From the NCBI GenBank assembly GCA_016929805.1, contig JAFGIB010000444.1, positions 1-37,676 of the forward strand: a stretch of 37,676 nt of DNA. Direction: 5' to 3'. This document shows positions 8,301 to 16,469 of the stretch, one piece after another (the first letter of the stretch is position 1; each line of letters begins with the position of its first letter). This DNA comes from Deltaproteobacteria bacterium. GTDB taxonomy: Bacteria > Myxococcota_A > Polyangia > Polyangiales > JAFGIB01. The notes below the pieces were generated by a model. That model made no database searches. It was not told where the DNA came from and saw nothing but the letters and a program-made list of their open reading frames with translations. The translations under genes and the position numbers were made by a program.

Positions 8301-10379
8301 GGGGTTTCCTTCCTCGTCGAGAACCGAAAAGGTCAGCTCGGCCTCTTCCCCCGGGGCGTAGATCGATTTATCCGTGTTGAGCTCGACGTTGAGCGAGGTA
8401 TTATTCCGAACGAAGATCGTTCTTCCGTCTCTAACGATATTGCCCTGGTCGTCCACCACGTATGCTTCCACGCGGTTACTACCCAGAAGCGACGTATCCA
8501 GGCTTTTGGTTAAAGCAGCCTTGCCGTTCGCCGACGACAGTGTCTGCATATCCACGGCTTGTCCCTGGTTGAGCCAATCGAGATAAAGGGTGCTGGTGCT
8601 CTTCGAGGTGATGATCTCGATTTTGGCGACTTCCCCGACCTCGTATACCGATTTGTCGGTTCTTACGATCACGTGCTCGGTGCCGGCTTGCGCGGAGAAA
8701 TTAAAAGGCAGCGAGGCTGTCAGACCTTCAGCGGTCGTAACCGCGACCTCGAACGTTTGCTGACTGCTCGATACGGGAGTCCAGCTCAGCGACGCGTGGC
8801 CGTAGGTGTCGGTGGTCGCTTCCAGCTCCGTGCTCGATCCGATGGTCACCTTTACAGCGGCGTCGGTATAGGGAGCCCCCAGCGGATCGGTGGCAAAAAC
8901 GTGCAAGCGATTCTCGATTCCGGGGACCACGGTGGTGGATTCCGGAACCATCGTCAAATCGATGGGGCTCTGGGCCACCACCAGGGTGGTCTCTTTTTTT
9001 ACCTCTTGATTCGCCGCGTCGACGACGGTCGCTCGTAAAAAGGCTAAAGCATTTCCGTTTTCCAGGGGCAGCCCGGCCAAGGTGCCCGGTAGCCGCACGC
9101 TGAATTGGAGCTTGCCCTGCTCGTCGGTGCGTCCGATAAATTTATCAAAACAGGTTTCTCCCACGTCCAGGGTACATCCGTCGATGGTGACACTGCCGCC
9201 GGCGACAGGTTTGCCGAAAAAGTAGCGGGCCTCGAGACTTCCGCTGACCGTATCTCCGGGGCTGTACCACGTGCGGTCGACCACCACCTCGCTGTCAAAC
9301 TTCGGCAGCGCGTAGCGATACACCTCGACCGTTTTTTGGGAGACATAATCACCGTTGGTGACGCTGATCGCAAAGCTTCCCAGATTCAGTATATTTGCCA
9401 ACTTGAAGCCGCTCGAAGCGATGCCGTAATCGTCGGTCTTGACCTCCTTTTTAAAAATCTTATTCCCTTTACCGTCCTTGATCTCGAAGAGCAGCGGTTG
9501 TTGTTTTACCGGCGTATTTTTGGGATTGTCGAGAGCCAGCGCGCGAATATGGATCATCTGTCCGGGCTGGTACATGGGCTTGTCGGTGGTCAGAAGTATT
9601 TTTCGACCCGGCTCGGCGACGTCGAAAGAGTCGCTGATGCTCGCGCTCGTCCCTTGGCTTAGCCCGCGCGCGGTTACGCTGAAACTGCCCGCTTCCGGCA
9701 ACTCGAGAGCGAAGACCGCGCAGCCGGTATCGTCCGTCTGACCGCTGAAGGATTCCACCTCGGCGTCGGCCTTGCTCACCACCAGCTCGACGTCGATTCC
9801 CGCCAAAGGTTTCTGGTTCACCGGGTCTTGCGCGCGAACGCGATAGTTGGCCTTTTTATCCTTATAGAGCTTGGCCGGACCTTCCAAGCGCACCTCATAG
9901 GCTTGAACGAGCCTCAATAAGCTGCGGGTAACGCGAATCGACTCTTGGTCGTCGTTGGTAATAAAAAGGTTATAGCGCACGAAATCGGGCTGTTCCTTCA
10001 CATCGCCCGGCAGGTCCAAAGACGCCGAAAGAGTCTCGCTCGCATTGGCCTCGAGGTCATAAGCGACGGTCGTTTCGCCGAGCGATTTCTGGCCGTCGAC
10101 CGTTTTGACTGAAACGCGTAGCTCGCCCGTAGCCGCCCGTATTCTGGCGGAAATCGGAATGCGAACCCTCAGTTCGCCTTCTCGTACCTCGGCGCCGAGA
10201 TCCTGTTCCGAGACGGCTATGAGAGCGTTTTCGACCCGGTCCTCCTCGCCCGGGATCTCTTCCTCACCCTTTTTCGCGTCATCTCCCGACGAGCAAGCGG
10301 ATGCCGCCAGCAGCACCAGGAAGGTATAAAGCTGATATGTAGCGCGCGAACGACTCGATTTTGTCTGGTAGTAAACCAT
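5379..10379 (-). CDS. Alpha-2-macroglobulin family lipoprotein with intact thioester
   Basis: 1666 residues from the ATG at 10379, which has AGGGA about seven bases upstream and puts a lipoprotein signal (lipobox ASAC) right at the N-terminus. An in-frame ATG at 10454 would bury it. Many beta-sandwich (MG) domains follow, including the typical TDKPMYQPGQ and TDKSIYAPGE strands. The thioester motif PTGCFEQT is at about Cys1189, followed by the alpha-helical TED domain and a C-terminal receptor-like domain. A low-complexity Gly/Ala/Glu stretch before the TED may be the bait region. The role is inferred as a periplasmic or surface protease trap. No penicillin-binding protein 1C gene is adjacent, unlike the enterobacterial pairing. 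Confidence 0.92.
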   Translation of the reverse strand: MVYYQTKSSRSRATYQLYTFLVLLAASACSSGDDAKKGEEEIPGEEDRVENALIAVSEQDLGAEVREGELRVRIPISARIRAATGELRVSVKTVDGQKSLGETTVAYDLEANASETLSASLDLPGDVKEQPDFVRYNLFITNDDQESIRVTRSLLRLVQAYEVRLEGPAKLYKDKKANYRVRAQDPVNQKPLAGIDVELVVSKADAEVESFSGQTDDTGCAVFALELPEAGSFSVTARGLSQGTSASISDSFDVAEPGRKILLTTDKPMYQPGQMIHIRALALDNPKNTPVKQQPLLFEIKDGKGNKIFKKEVKTDDYGIASSGFKLANILNLGSFAISVTNGDYVSQKTVEVYRYALPKFDSEVVVDRTWYSPGDTVSGSLEARYFFGKPVAGGSVTIDGCTLDVGETCFDKFIGRTDEQGKLQFSVRLPGTLAGLPLENGNALAFLRATVVDAANQEVKKETTLVVAQSPIDLTMVPESTTVVPGIENRLHVFATDPLGAPYTDAAVKVTIGSSTELEATTDTYGHASLSWTPVSSSQQTFEVAVTTAEGLTASLPFNFSAQAGTEHVIVRTDKSVYEVGEVAKIEIITSKSTSTLYLDWLNQGQAVDMQTLSSANGKAALTKSLDTSLLGSNRVEAYVVDDQGNIVRDGRTIFVRNNTSLNVELNTDKSIYAPGEEAELTFSVLDEEGNPAVAALGVQIVDEAVFALIDARPGLLQTYFELEDMYAQPSYQIKGPRASITDLLFNQTASSDGDEAEAAQIRAAATFAAIGPSELSGIQKGSWPGVIQQSNQLLQQYYESEKKQLSSSVGLAVLSALKQVKAAGCEAYEYCERYQDDYQSAVLKLAKAQISAFDFWGNRYQIETSSYPARVNFQTKGPDELSDTDDDGSISVTISEIEMDFGGEDAGMAEEEMWNAAANGMDFRGEITLDGVGVAQAAAGSGGASAMADAGMVGPPEESAEGEDGPRVRKDFPETLYVNPALITDQNGAAVITVPMADSITEWRVSSLANSVDGKLGSGTSGITVFQDFFVDIDFPATLTRGDEIDFPIALYNYLQTEQTVTVELEADDWFTPLGQTSATVQMSANQVTGIRFPVRVDKVGTQRLTVTALGSGGSDAVQRVVRVEPDGKEIANANSGAMEAGEVEHTVQFPADSIDGSQQMFVNIYPAFLAQVVEGMDSILQEPTGCFEQTTSSTWPNVLVTDYMQQAGVITPEIQMKAESLISAGYQRLLTYEHTGGGYSWFGEPGEPNVSVTAFGLMEFVDMSEVATVDQDMVQRTADWLFGRQAADGSWQGEETEFFSFNSSTLRNTAFVVWSLASAGYTSSELSSAIDYIKTNLDGESSDPYTLALVANALIATVPNDAEISAVLSDLESAKKTDGDKVYWDSSDTQTNFYCSGNDASVTATALVAHAMLLAGGYSGSIQGAIQYLTASKDPSGNFGSTQATIWALRTLLLSAERGTEGALGNLSVSVDDILFESLELTEQSADLMITVDLTSLATDGTHHVKIVFVGEGKVSYNLVSSYHVPWQSAAQEPPGPLSVAVAYDKTSFSMDETITATVTVTNNTASVQNMVLVTLGIAPGFQVMTEDLDEYKSSGSLAKYELTGRQLTLYITEIARREELFVYRLKATMPVKASDGGAEVRPYYQPDQVSKTPEVILEARLN

Positions 10380-10602
10380 ATCGTTTCCCTTTTTTTGATC
10401 TAAAAGAGATAGAAAGTACTCGTTTACTAGACCAATCCGCAAGATCAGTGCCAAGACCGCGTGCCTTGTGTTCGCTCGTACGGCGTGTGAGGTTTAGCCG
10501 TCAAAAACAGCGGTCTTACTCCGCGCGTATGACAGGCTTGTCATAGAGATGTGCCAATCTGTGCCAACGAAAATTCGTAGACGGGTAGGGGGGTATTGCT
10601 GT

Positions 10603-10680
10603 TTGGCTACGACGGCGGCCGATTCATCCCGTAAGACCGAGCGCGCCCGAAGGGCCGGCGAGGATGGTACGTGCTGTACC
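10603..10680 (+). repeat. Repeat family B, copy 1
   Basis: Shares a GCGGCC-AATTCA-type start, ACCGAGCGCGCCCG core and GGCCGGCGAGGATGGTAC end with 26589-26682 (inverted) and 37591-37676. The core contains a small hairpin, GCCC-GAA-GGGC. It sits in the promoter interval of two divergent genes. Confidence 0.85.
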
Positions 10681-10707
10681 CCGGCTGCCGCGTCGAAAAA
10701 AACTTCT

Positions 10708-10722
10708 TGCAACCAAGTTGCA
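10708..10722. promoter_or_regulatory. Candidate Fur-family operator (perfect palindrome)
   Basis: TGCAACCAAGTTGCA is a perfect inverted repeat (TGCAAC-CAA-GTTGCA), followed by a further GTTGC at 10733. It lies about 36 bp before the Fur-family start codon, where an autoregulatory site would be expected. Assignment to the encoded regulator is inference from position and symmetry. Confidence 0.5.
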
Positions 10723-10758
10723 TAACGAGTAAGTTGCCGTCTCGACCAACCTCTGGAG

Positions 10759-11289
10759 ATGAATAGCGAAAAGATGAATTCCGGACAGCTCTTACACGCG
10801 GCGGGGATACGCAAAACCAAAGCGCGGGAAATCGTGCTGCAGGTTTTGAAAGAGAGCGATCGACCCCTATCGCATCAGGAGATCGCCGATCTCGAGCAGA
10901 CCCGCGTTCTAGACCGCGTCACTCTCTATCGAACGCTGACGACCCTTCAGAAAGCCGGACTTCTGCACCGCGTTCAAGGCGTCGACGGCGTATGGCGCTT
11001 TCGAGGACATCAGACACACTCGGGCAGGTGCGGGGGCAACCACATCCATTTCCTATGCCTGAAGTGCAGCCAGATGTCTTGCCTGCCGGAGCAGCCGCTT
11101 CCTTGGATCAAGGAACCGGATGGCGCCGAGGTCTTTGGCAAGCAGTTGGTCGTTTATGGCCGCTGCGCGCGGTGTAAAGCGCGCGAAGACGACGAAAAAC
11201 CAGACAAGCCGAAAGACGCGCGCGACGCCGATGGTAGTTGTCGGGCGCGGAAGCGCTTACAACGCGGGAGAAAGTCAAATGATCGCTGA
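10759..11289 (+). CDS. Fur-family metal-responsive repressor
   Basis: 176 residues. Winged-helix DNA-binding domain (residues about 10-85), with the recognition helix in DRVTLYRTLTTLQKAGL, then a dimerisation domain with the family's His/Cys cluster: RFRGHQTH, GGNHIHFLC, LKCSQMSC and a second CxxC near the end (CARC). These suit structural and regulatory metal sites; which metal is sensed cannot be read off. The start is uncertain: the ATG at 10759 abuts GGAG, while an in-frame ATG at 10774 is also possible. The end overlaps the DUF364 start by 11 nt, tying it to the transport operon, so it most likely regulates metal uptake. Confidence 0.9.
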   Translation: MNSEKMNSGQLLHAAGIRKTKAREIVLQVLKESDRPLSHQEIADLEQTRVLDRVTLYRTLTTLQKAGLLHRVQGVDGVWRFRGHQTHSGRCGGNHIHFLCLKCSQMSCLPEQPLPWIKEPDGAEVFGKQLVVYGRCARCKAREDDEKPDKPKDARDADGSCRARKRLQRGRKSNDR

Positions 11290-12052
11290 AAAGCCGACAC
11301 CGATACTCGAAATAACCGGGGTCCGATTCAAGAAAATAGTTACGGACAATAACCTTTTAAACGCCAATGTGACGGTGCTGGCAAAGCCTTTGACCCCCGA
11401 GGAAGCGATCGGCACGCCGGGACGAAGGGATTTTCCCATCATCATCGGTAAGGAGCGAATTCTCGAGGCCACGTTTTTAAACGCTAAAGGCCATGCCTTC
11501 ACGGATGCGGCGCGAGAGTTCGTCGGAACCCTGGCCGAGGTGATCGATCTCGCGTTGACCTCCAACCAGACGCGCGCGATCTACGTTGCGACGCTCAACG
11601 CCGTGCTCAGTCATCTCGGTCTCGTGAAAGCGACCGTGCATTGCAAGGATGAGGATCCGGAAATATGCGGCGCTGAGATCGCGCGCCACATCTTGGATCT
11701 TCACGGCAAGGTCGTCGTGGGGCTTATAGGTTTAAATCCAGCTATCGGGGATCACCTGGTGCGCGTGTTCGGCGCTGACCACATCCTTATCTCCGATTTG
11801 TACCGAGACAATATCGGCAGGCGACGATTCGGCGTAGAGGTGTGGGACGGCGCCAGTCAGACCGCCGACCTGGTCGAAAAATCGGACGTCGTCTTGATGA
11901 CCGGAACGACCCTACAGAACGGGACCTTCGACGACATATGGGCAGCCATCAAGGCCAAAGGAAAACACGGCATTGTTTATGGAGTGACCGCGGCGGGTGT
12001 CTGCGCGTTGACCGGCATCGAGCGCATCTGCCCGTGCGGCCGGGAGAGCTAG
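11279..12052 (+). CDS. DUF4213/DUF364 putative heavy-metal chelation protein
   Basis: 257 residues from the ATG at 11279, preceded by GGGAG at ideal spacing; the longer open frame from 11120 lies inside the Fur gene and is rejected. The C-terminal half has a Rossmann-like pattern (VVVGLIGLNPAIGDHL, SDVVLMTGTTLQNGTFDDI, YGVTAAGVCALTG), typical of the DUF364 domain, whose biochemical role is not established beyond a suspected metal-chelation function. The end is CPCG. The position between a Fur-family regulator and a transport system supports a role in handling the imported metal or its carrier. Confidence 0.8.
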   Translation: MIAEKPTPILEITGVRFKKIVTDNNLLNANVTVLAKPLTPEEAIGTPGRRDFPIIIGKERILEATFLNAKGHAFTDAAREFVGTLAEVIDLALTSNQTRAIYVATLNAVLSHLGLVKATVHCKDEDPEICGAEIARHILDLHGKVVVGLIGLNPAIGDHLVRVFGADHILISDLYRDNIGRRRFGVEVWDGASQTADLVEKSDVVLMTGTTLQNGTFDDIWAAIKAKGKHGIVYGVTAAGVCALTGIERICPCGRES

Positions 12053-12054
12053 TT

Positions 12055-13497
12055 ATGGTCCGTTCGGCGCGACGCGGCACAAGGGACCTAATGCCTTTGC
12101 TTTTCGTCTATTTCGCTCTTGTGCCCGTCATTGCAGTCGCGCAATATGAGCAATCTCCGCCGTCGCGGACCGATAGTTCAGATAAAAACGAGGGCCCGCG
12201 ACCGCCCGCGAAAAAGGCCGACGAACCCTCGGCCGAGGAACAGCTCTGGTCAAAGCTCAAAGGCATTCCTGTAGGACCTTTCACGCTTGATCTGGGTGCG
12301 GCTTTAAGACTGCGGGGCGAGCTGCTGGACAACTTCAACGTCAAGAACTTCGGTGACGGCTCCGGCGACCAGATACTTCTCGAAAGAGCGCGGCTAGAGC
12401 TGGGCTTACATTTGATGGAGGGTTTTCGACTCTTTTTACAGGGGCAAGACGCTCACGAGCTCGGATGCGACTTCTCGGATGAGGATTTCCAGAACGGATC
12501 GCCCTACAACAACCTCTTTGATCTTCGCCAGGCCTTTCTCGAATGGACGCAAATAGGCGGCACGCCGGTCGGCTTCAAGCTCGGCCGACAATCGATCGCG
12601 TTCACTGACAACCGCCTCATGGGACCGGGCGAATGGGGAAACGTGGGTCGATATACCTGGGATGCCGCGGCATTGACCTGGCGCTCAGAAATTATGGACT
12701 TCGATCTCTTCTACGCGTTCCGCGTCCAGTACGACCCCACGGGTTTTGACTACCGTCACTTCGACTACGACCTGCTCGGGCTATTCTCAACCTTGCCGGT
12801 GGAGATGGTGAGGCTTCACGCGTTCTACTTTCTTCAAATGAATAATTTTCCATCCGATGAAGATGAATCCCCCTTGGGTTCGTTTCACCGTCATTCACCG
12901 GGTCTTTCTTTGGAGGCGGCGTTTGATCCCGGGCTCGACCTCAGCTTGGGTCTCATTCCTCAGTTCGGCGAATGGGGCGACAATTCCGTGCTCGCGCTCG
13001 GTGGCTACGCCGCGCTCGGATACACGGCACCGGTATACGGGAAACCGCGCATCGGGCTTCATTACGCCTACGGGTCCGGCGACTCGAATCCAAACGACAC
13101 GACAACACGGACCTTCGACGGAATTTTCGGCGCGGTCGATAAATACTACGGAAGGATGAACCTATTCGCTTGGATGAACCTGCATGACCTACAGGTCGCT
13201 TTTTCAGGCGCGCCGGTTCGATTTATAGATATCACAACCGACTATCACTTGTTTCTTCTAGTCGACCAACGCGACGCTTGGTACTACGCCAACGGCAAGC
13301 CTCAGCGTCAGGATCCAAACGGCGCTCGCGGACGGATCATCGGTCACGAGGTCGATATCGTCGCGATAGTCAAGGCAACGCGGCACGCGCAGTTCCAGGC
13401 CGGTTACGGGCTGTTTATCCCCGGAGAGTTTATAAGGAATACCGGTTCCGATGATCTCGCGCACTGGGGCTTCGTGCAGGGAAGCTACGACTTGTGA
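12055..13497 (+). CDS. Outer-membrane beta-barrel porin (alginate-export/AlgE-like)
   Basis: 480 residues from the ATG at 12055, two bases after the DUF364 stop, with GGGAG upstream. A cleavable signal peptide ends near VIAVAQ. After a charged Pro/Lys-rich linker come alternating amphipathic beta strands with many aromatic residues. Family features include GFKLGRQSIAFTDNRLMGPG followed by YTWDAAALTW, and a C-terminal strand. The family supplies outer-membrane channels for varied anionic or bulky solutes, so alginate itself is not implied. In this operon it likely provides outer-membrane passage for the ABC transporter's substrate. Confidence 0.82.
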   Translation: MVRSARRGTRDLMPLLFVYFALVPVIAVAQYEQSPPSRTDSSDKNEGPRPPAKKADEPSAEEQLWSKLKGIPVGPFTLDLGAALRLRGELLDNFNVKNFGDGSGDQILLERARLELGLHLMEGFRLFLQGQDAHELGCDFSDEDFQNGSPYNNLFDLRQAFLEWTQIGGTPVGFKLGRQSIAFTDNRLMGPGEWGNVGRYTWDAAALTWRSEIMDFDLFYAFRVQYDPTGFDYRHFDYDLLGLFSTLPVEMVRLHAFYFLQMNNFPSDEDESPLGSFHRHSPGLSLEAAFDPGLDLSLGLIPQFGEWGDNSVLALGGYAALGYTAPVYGKPRIGLHYAYGSGDSNPNDTTTRTFDGIFGAVDKYYGRMNLFAWMNLHDLQVAFSGAPVRFIDITTDYHLFLLVDQRDAWYYANGKPQRQDPNGARGRIIGHEVDIVAIVKATRHAQFQAGYGLFIPGEFIRNTGSDDLAHWGFVQGSYDL

Positions 13498-13522
13498 ACC
13501 GAGCGCGCGACCAAAAGGAGTT

Positions 13523-14557
13523 ATGAGCGTGACGTTAGTAAAAACCTACTCGACCGTTATTGTCTCGGCCGCGCTACTGCTCGCCCTCTCTATTTTTGCT
13601 ATTTTTTTGTTTCGCCCGAAGCCCGCGGCCGCGGGCCGGATCGCGATGGCGGTGGAGTTCACGAACCATGCCGCCGCGGCATATATCGCCCAGGACAAGG
13701 GTTGGTACAAGGCGCGAGCCGTGAACCTATCCTCCTATACGAGCTACGCGACGGGCATGGCGCTCAGCTCGGCTCTGGCGCGTGGGGAGATTCAAGTGGC
13801 TTACATGTGCCTGGCTCCGGCGATCAACGCGTACGCCAACGCGAGAGTGCCTCTTAGAATCGTCGCGGGTACCCACAAATACGGTTACGCGCTGGTCGTG
13901 AACCCCAAAAGGGTCAGCAAGGTCGAAGAGCTCGTCGAGCCGGGTGTTCGCGTGGGCTGTGTTCGCGAGGGCGGGGCGGTCGACGTATTGATGAATCGCG
14001 CCATCGATTCGTATCATTTGGACCGAGAGAAGATGCTCGGCAAGGTGCGGCGCGCGAGCCCGCCGAAGCTGTTGATCGCTGTCAAGGCGGGTCAGCTCGA
14101 CGCGGCATTTTTACCCGAGCATTGGGCGAGCATGGCCGAGGATCTCGGATTCAGGATGTTGCTCACCGCGCGCGATATCTGGCCGGGGATGCAGGGAAGC
14201 GTTTTGATAGTCAACGACGAGCTCATCCGCGATAACCCCGGGCTGGTCCGCGAGCTGGTTGCCGTCAACCAGCAGGCCACGCGCTGGATCAACGCGAACC
14301 CGGAAGAGGCCGCTCGCGCGCTGGCGAGGGTGCTTTCGCTGAGCGACGAGAAGTTCATGCTTGCCGATCAGGCTAAAGGAAAATCAAATCTCAAGATGAG
14401 CCCCGAGATGATGCTACGTTCCATGGGACGACTCGAATACACCTCTGCGATCTCGCTGAAAGATGTGCAGCAGGTCATCGAGTACACCGCGAGGCTCGGC
14501 TACATCGAGAAATCGTTTTCCGCAGAGCGAATAGTAGACACGAGGTATATGCGATGA
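13523..14557 (+). CDS. NMT1/TauA/SsuA-type ABC substrate-binding protein
   Basis: 344 residues from the ATG at 13523, with AAAAGGAG upstream. The N-terminal hydrophobic segment (about residues 10-30) could be an uncleaved anchor or a signal. The binding-protein fold is recognised from VEFTNHAAAAYIAQDKGWYK near the N-terminus, the LARGEIQVAY segment and VRVGCVREGGAVD. The NitT/TauT class binds sulfonates, nitrate, thiamine precursors and other small molecules, so the ligand is open. The stop overlaps the permease start (ATGA), so the two are translated together. Confidence 0.85.
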   Translation: MSVTLVKTYSTVIVSAALLLALSIFAIFLFRPKPAAAGRIAMAVEFTNHAAAAYIAQDKGWYKARAVNLSSYTSYATGMALSSALARGEIQVAYMCLAPAINAYANARVPLRIVAGTHKYGYALVVNPKRVSKVEELVEPGVRVGCVREGGAVDVLMNRAIDSYHLDREKMLGKVRRASPPKLLIAVKAGQLDAAFLPEHWASMAEDLGFRMLLTARDIWPGMQGSVLIVNDELIRDNPGLVRELVAVNQQATRWINANPEEAARALARVLSLSDEKFMLADQAKGKSNLKMSPEMMLRSMGRLEYTSAISLKDVQQVIEYTARLGYIEKSFSAERIVDTRYMR

Positions 14558-15318
14558 GCGAATCGATTCCGCCACCTCGCAACCTCTGGGGCGCGGTTCC
14601 CATAGCGTCGGCATTAGCGCTATGGGAGATCGTGGCGCGTTTTGAGCTGGTTCCGGGCGATGCCTTCTTGCCGCCTTTTACAGCGGTCGTTCGGGAGATA
14701 TACGCGCTCGCGGTAACGGGGGTGTTGGCGCAGAACTTTCTGCCCAGCCTGAGGCGCGTCTTGATCGGTCTCGTCGCTGGAGCCGTCGTCGGGATTTTCG
14801 TCGGTACCGCCATGGGATGGAAGAGACAGGTGGGCAGCGCGTTGGGTCCGCTCATCAGCCTGATCTATCCGATCCCGGCGCTCGGATGGCTGCCGTTGCT
14901 CATGATCTGGATCGGCATCGACGAGCTATTGCCCATAACTATCGTCTTCATCTGCTCTTTCTTTCCCATCTGTTACACCACCGCCGCGGGAATCAAAAAC
15001 GTCGATCGCCGGTATGTACGAGCGGCGCGCTCACTCGGTTCTTCGGAGCCGCGTATTTTGGCGACCGTTGTTCTTCCCTTGGCTCTGCCCGCCATCTTTA
15101 CCGGTCTTCGCCTTGAGGCGGGAATGGCTTGGAGAGTCATCATCGCCGCGGAAATGGTGGCGATACCGACGGGCATCGGCGCCTTGTTGATGAGGTCGGA
15201 AAGCCTGGTTCGCGTGGACACCATCATCGCCTGCCTGATGGTGCTTTCTGTCATGTGTTTTCTGTTCGAAAGAGCCATCCTCTTGTTGGAGCGAAAAACG
15301 ACCGCGGGTTGGAGGTAG
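14554..15318 (+). CDS. ABC transporter permease (SsuC/TauC type)
   Basis: 254 residues with about six membrane segments. The cytoplasmic coupling (EAA) loop is seen as RAARSLGSSEPRILATVVLPLALPAIFTG, the standard contact with the ATPase. It overlaps the binding-protein stop by 4 nt and is followed one base later by the ATPase GTG. With the neighbouring genes it forms an inner-membrane importer. Confidence 0.92.
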   Translation: MSESIPPPRNLWGAVPIASALALWEIVARFELVPGDAFLPPFTAVVREIYALAVTGVLAQNFLPSLRRVLIGLVAGAVVGIFVGTAMGWKRQVGSALGPLISLIYPIPALGWLPLLMIWIGIDELLPITIVFICSFFPICYTTAAGIKNVDRRYVRAARSLGSSEPRILATVVLPLALPAIFTGLRLEAGMAWRVIIAAEMVAIPTGIGALLMRSESLVRVDTIIACLMVLSVMCFLFERAILLLERKTTAGWR

Positions 15319-15319
15319 C

Positions 15320-16372
15320 GTGGGCAAGGTCGAGCTTAGAGAGATCCGCAACTTCGTCTGTCAGGGGACGAACCTCGAGATACTGCCCGGCGAGCTGCTC
15401 GTGTTGCTCGGTCCCAACGGCGCGGGCAAGACGACCTTGCTCAACGTCATCGCCGGTTTGATCTCGTACCGGGGCCACGTGCTGTTCGACGGCGAGAAGG
15501 TGGACGGGGTGCCGGCGCGCGATAGAAAGGTTGGCTACGTTTTTCAAGACCTGGTGCTGTTTCCTCATCTAAGCGCGGGCCGCAACATCGCCTACGGACT
15601 ACAAACAGCGGGATGGGCCAGGGACGAGCAAGACAAGCGGGTCGACGAGCTATTGGATCTATTCAAGATTGCGCACCTTCGATCGAGGTATCCCGCCACG
15701 CTCAGCGGCGGAGAGAAGCAACGGGTTGCGCTCGCAAGGGCTCTGGCGCCGCGTCCGAGGCTTCTGCTTTTGGACGAGCCGTTCAATAGCCTCGACCTGC
15801 AGACCACCGGGTTTTTGAGGACGGAACTGAAACAACACCAGCGCGAATTCGCGATGACCACGCTTTTCGTCACCCATGACCTGAATGAAGCGGAGCTTTT
15901 GGCGGACCGCATCGCCGTCATGTTGGACGGCCGCATCGAGCAGATCGGAAAGCCGAACGATATTCTATTTTGCCCCCGAGGGGAGAAGATTTTGGAGTTC
16001 ATCGGCACGCCGAACATCCTCGAATGCGACTCTGTTCGCCACGTCACGAACGGATTGCTCGAGGCGAGGTGCAACGGCTTGAATCTGCTCGTCGCGCACA
16101 ACGGTGAGGCGTTCGATCGCATCTCGATTCTACCGAGGGACGTGGTTGTTTTATCTCATAAACCGAATAACAGCGTGAATGTTTTTACCGGCCGGCTGCG
16201 AGAAATCATCGCGTGCGCCGGAACCTCCCGGGTTATAGTTGAGACCGCCGGCTGCCGGCTGGTGGCGGAATTACCGAAGGAGCACGCACAAACCGGGCTT
16301 GGCCGCGACAGCGAGGTCTTCGTCGAGCTGGCATTGACCAAGCTTCGGCCGTCTTATACGGAGCGTCTATAG
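15320..16372 (+). CDS. ABC transporter ATPase with C-terminal TOBE domain (ModC/WtpC-like tail)
   Basis: 350 residues starting at GTG one base after the permease stop. Walker A GPNGAGKTT, signature LSGGEKQRVALARALA, Walker B LLLLDEPFNSLD and the H-loop VTHD are all intact. Unlike typical 260-residue SsuB/TauB proteins it carries about 110 extra residues whose end (FTGRLREIIACAG... VAELPKEH... VFVELALTKLRPS) has the pattern of a TOBE domain, as in molybdate/tungstate ATPases. This hybrid make-up hints at an oxyanion or metal-complex substrate and possible substrate inhibition; that is inference. Confidence 0.9.
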   Translation: MGKVELREIRNFVCQGTNLEILPGELLVLLGPNGAGKTTLLNVIAGLISYRGHVLFDGEKVDGVPARDRKVGYVFQDLVLFPHLSAGRNIAYGLQTAGWARDEQDKRVDELLDLFKIAHLRSRYPATLSGGEKQRVALARALAPRPRLLLLDEPFNSLDLQTTGFLRTELKQHQREFAMTTLFVTHDLNEAELLADRIAVMLDGRIEQIGKPNDILFCPRGEKILEFIGTPNILECDSVRHVTNGLLEARCNGLNLLVAHNGEAFDRISILPRDVVVLSHKPNNSVNVFTGRLREIIACAGTSRVIVETAGCRLVAELPKEHAQTGLGRDSEVFVELALTKLRPSYTERL

Positions 16373-16469
16373 GTTTCAATGACGATGGAGACGCCATCCA
16401 GAGCATCGGATCGAGACGCAGATGGCCTGAAGACGGGATGTCAGAAGGTCTGTTCAAACTGAAGTGGGT

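Larger units (their letters stand above)
10380..10758. other. Divergent intergenic region between macroglobulin and Fur genes
   Basis: Holds the macroglobulin ribosome-binding site on the minus strand (10380-10395), a repeat B copy (10603-10680) and a palindromic candidate operator (10708-10722). Open frames through the repeat, such as 10494-10820 minus, are translations of repeat B and not genes. Confidence 0.7.

Noticed and set aside
10494..10820. 108-codon minus-strand ORF over the Fur promoter
   Set aside because: Its recognisable part is translated repeat B, also seen in the open frame at 26388-26807.
11120..11278. Upstream extension of the DUF364 gene
   Set aside because: It lies inside the Fur coding region; the ATG at 11279 has its own GGGAG site.
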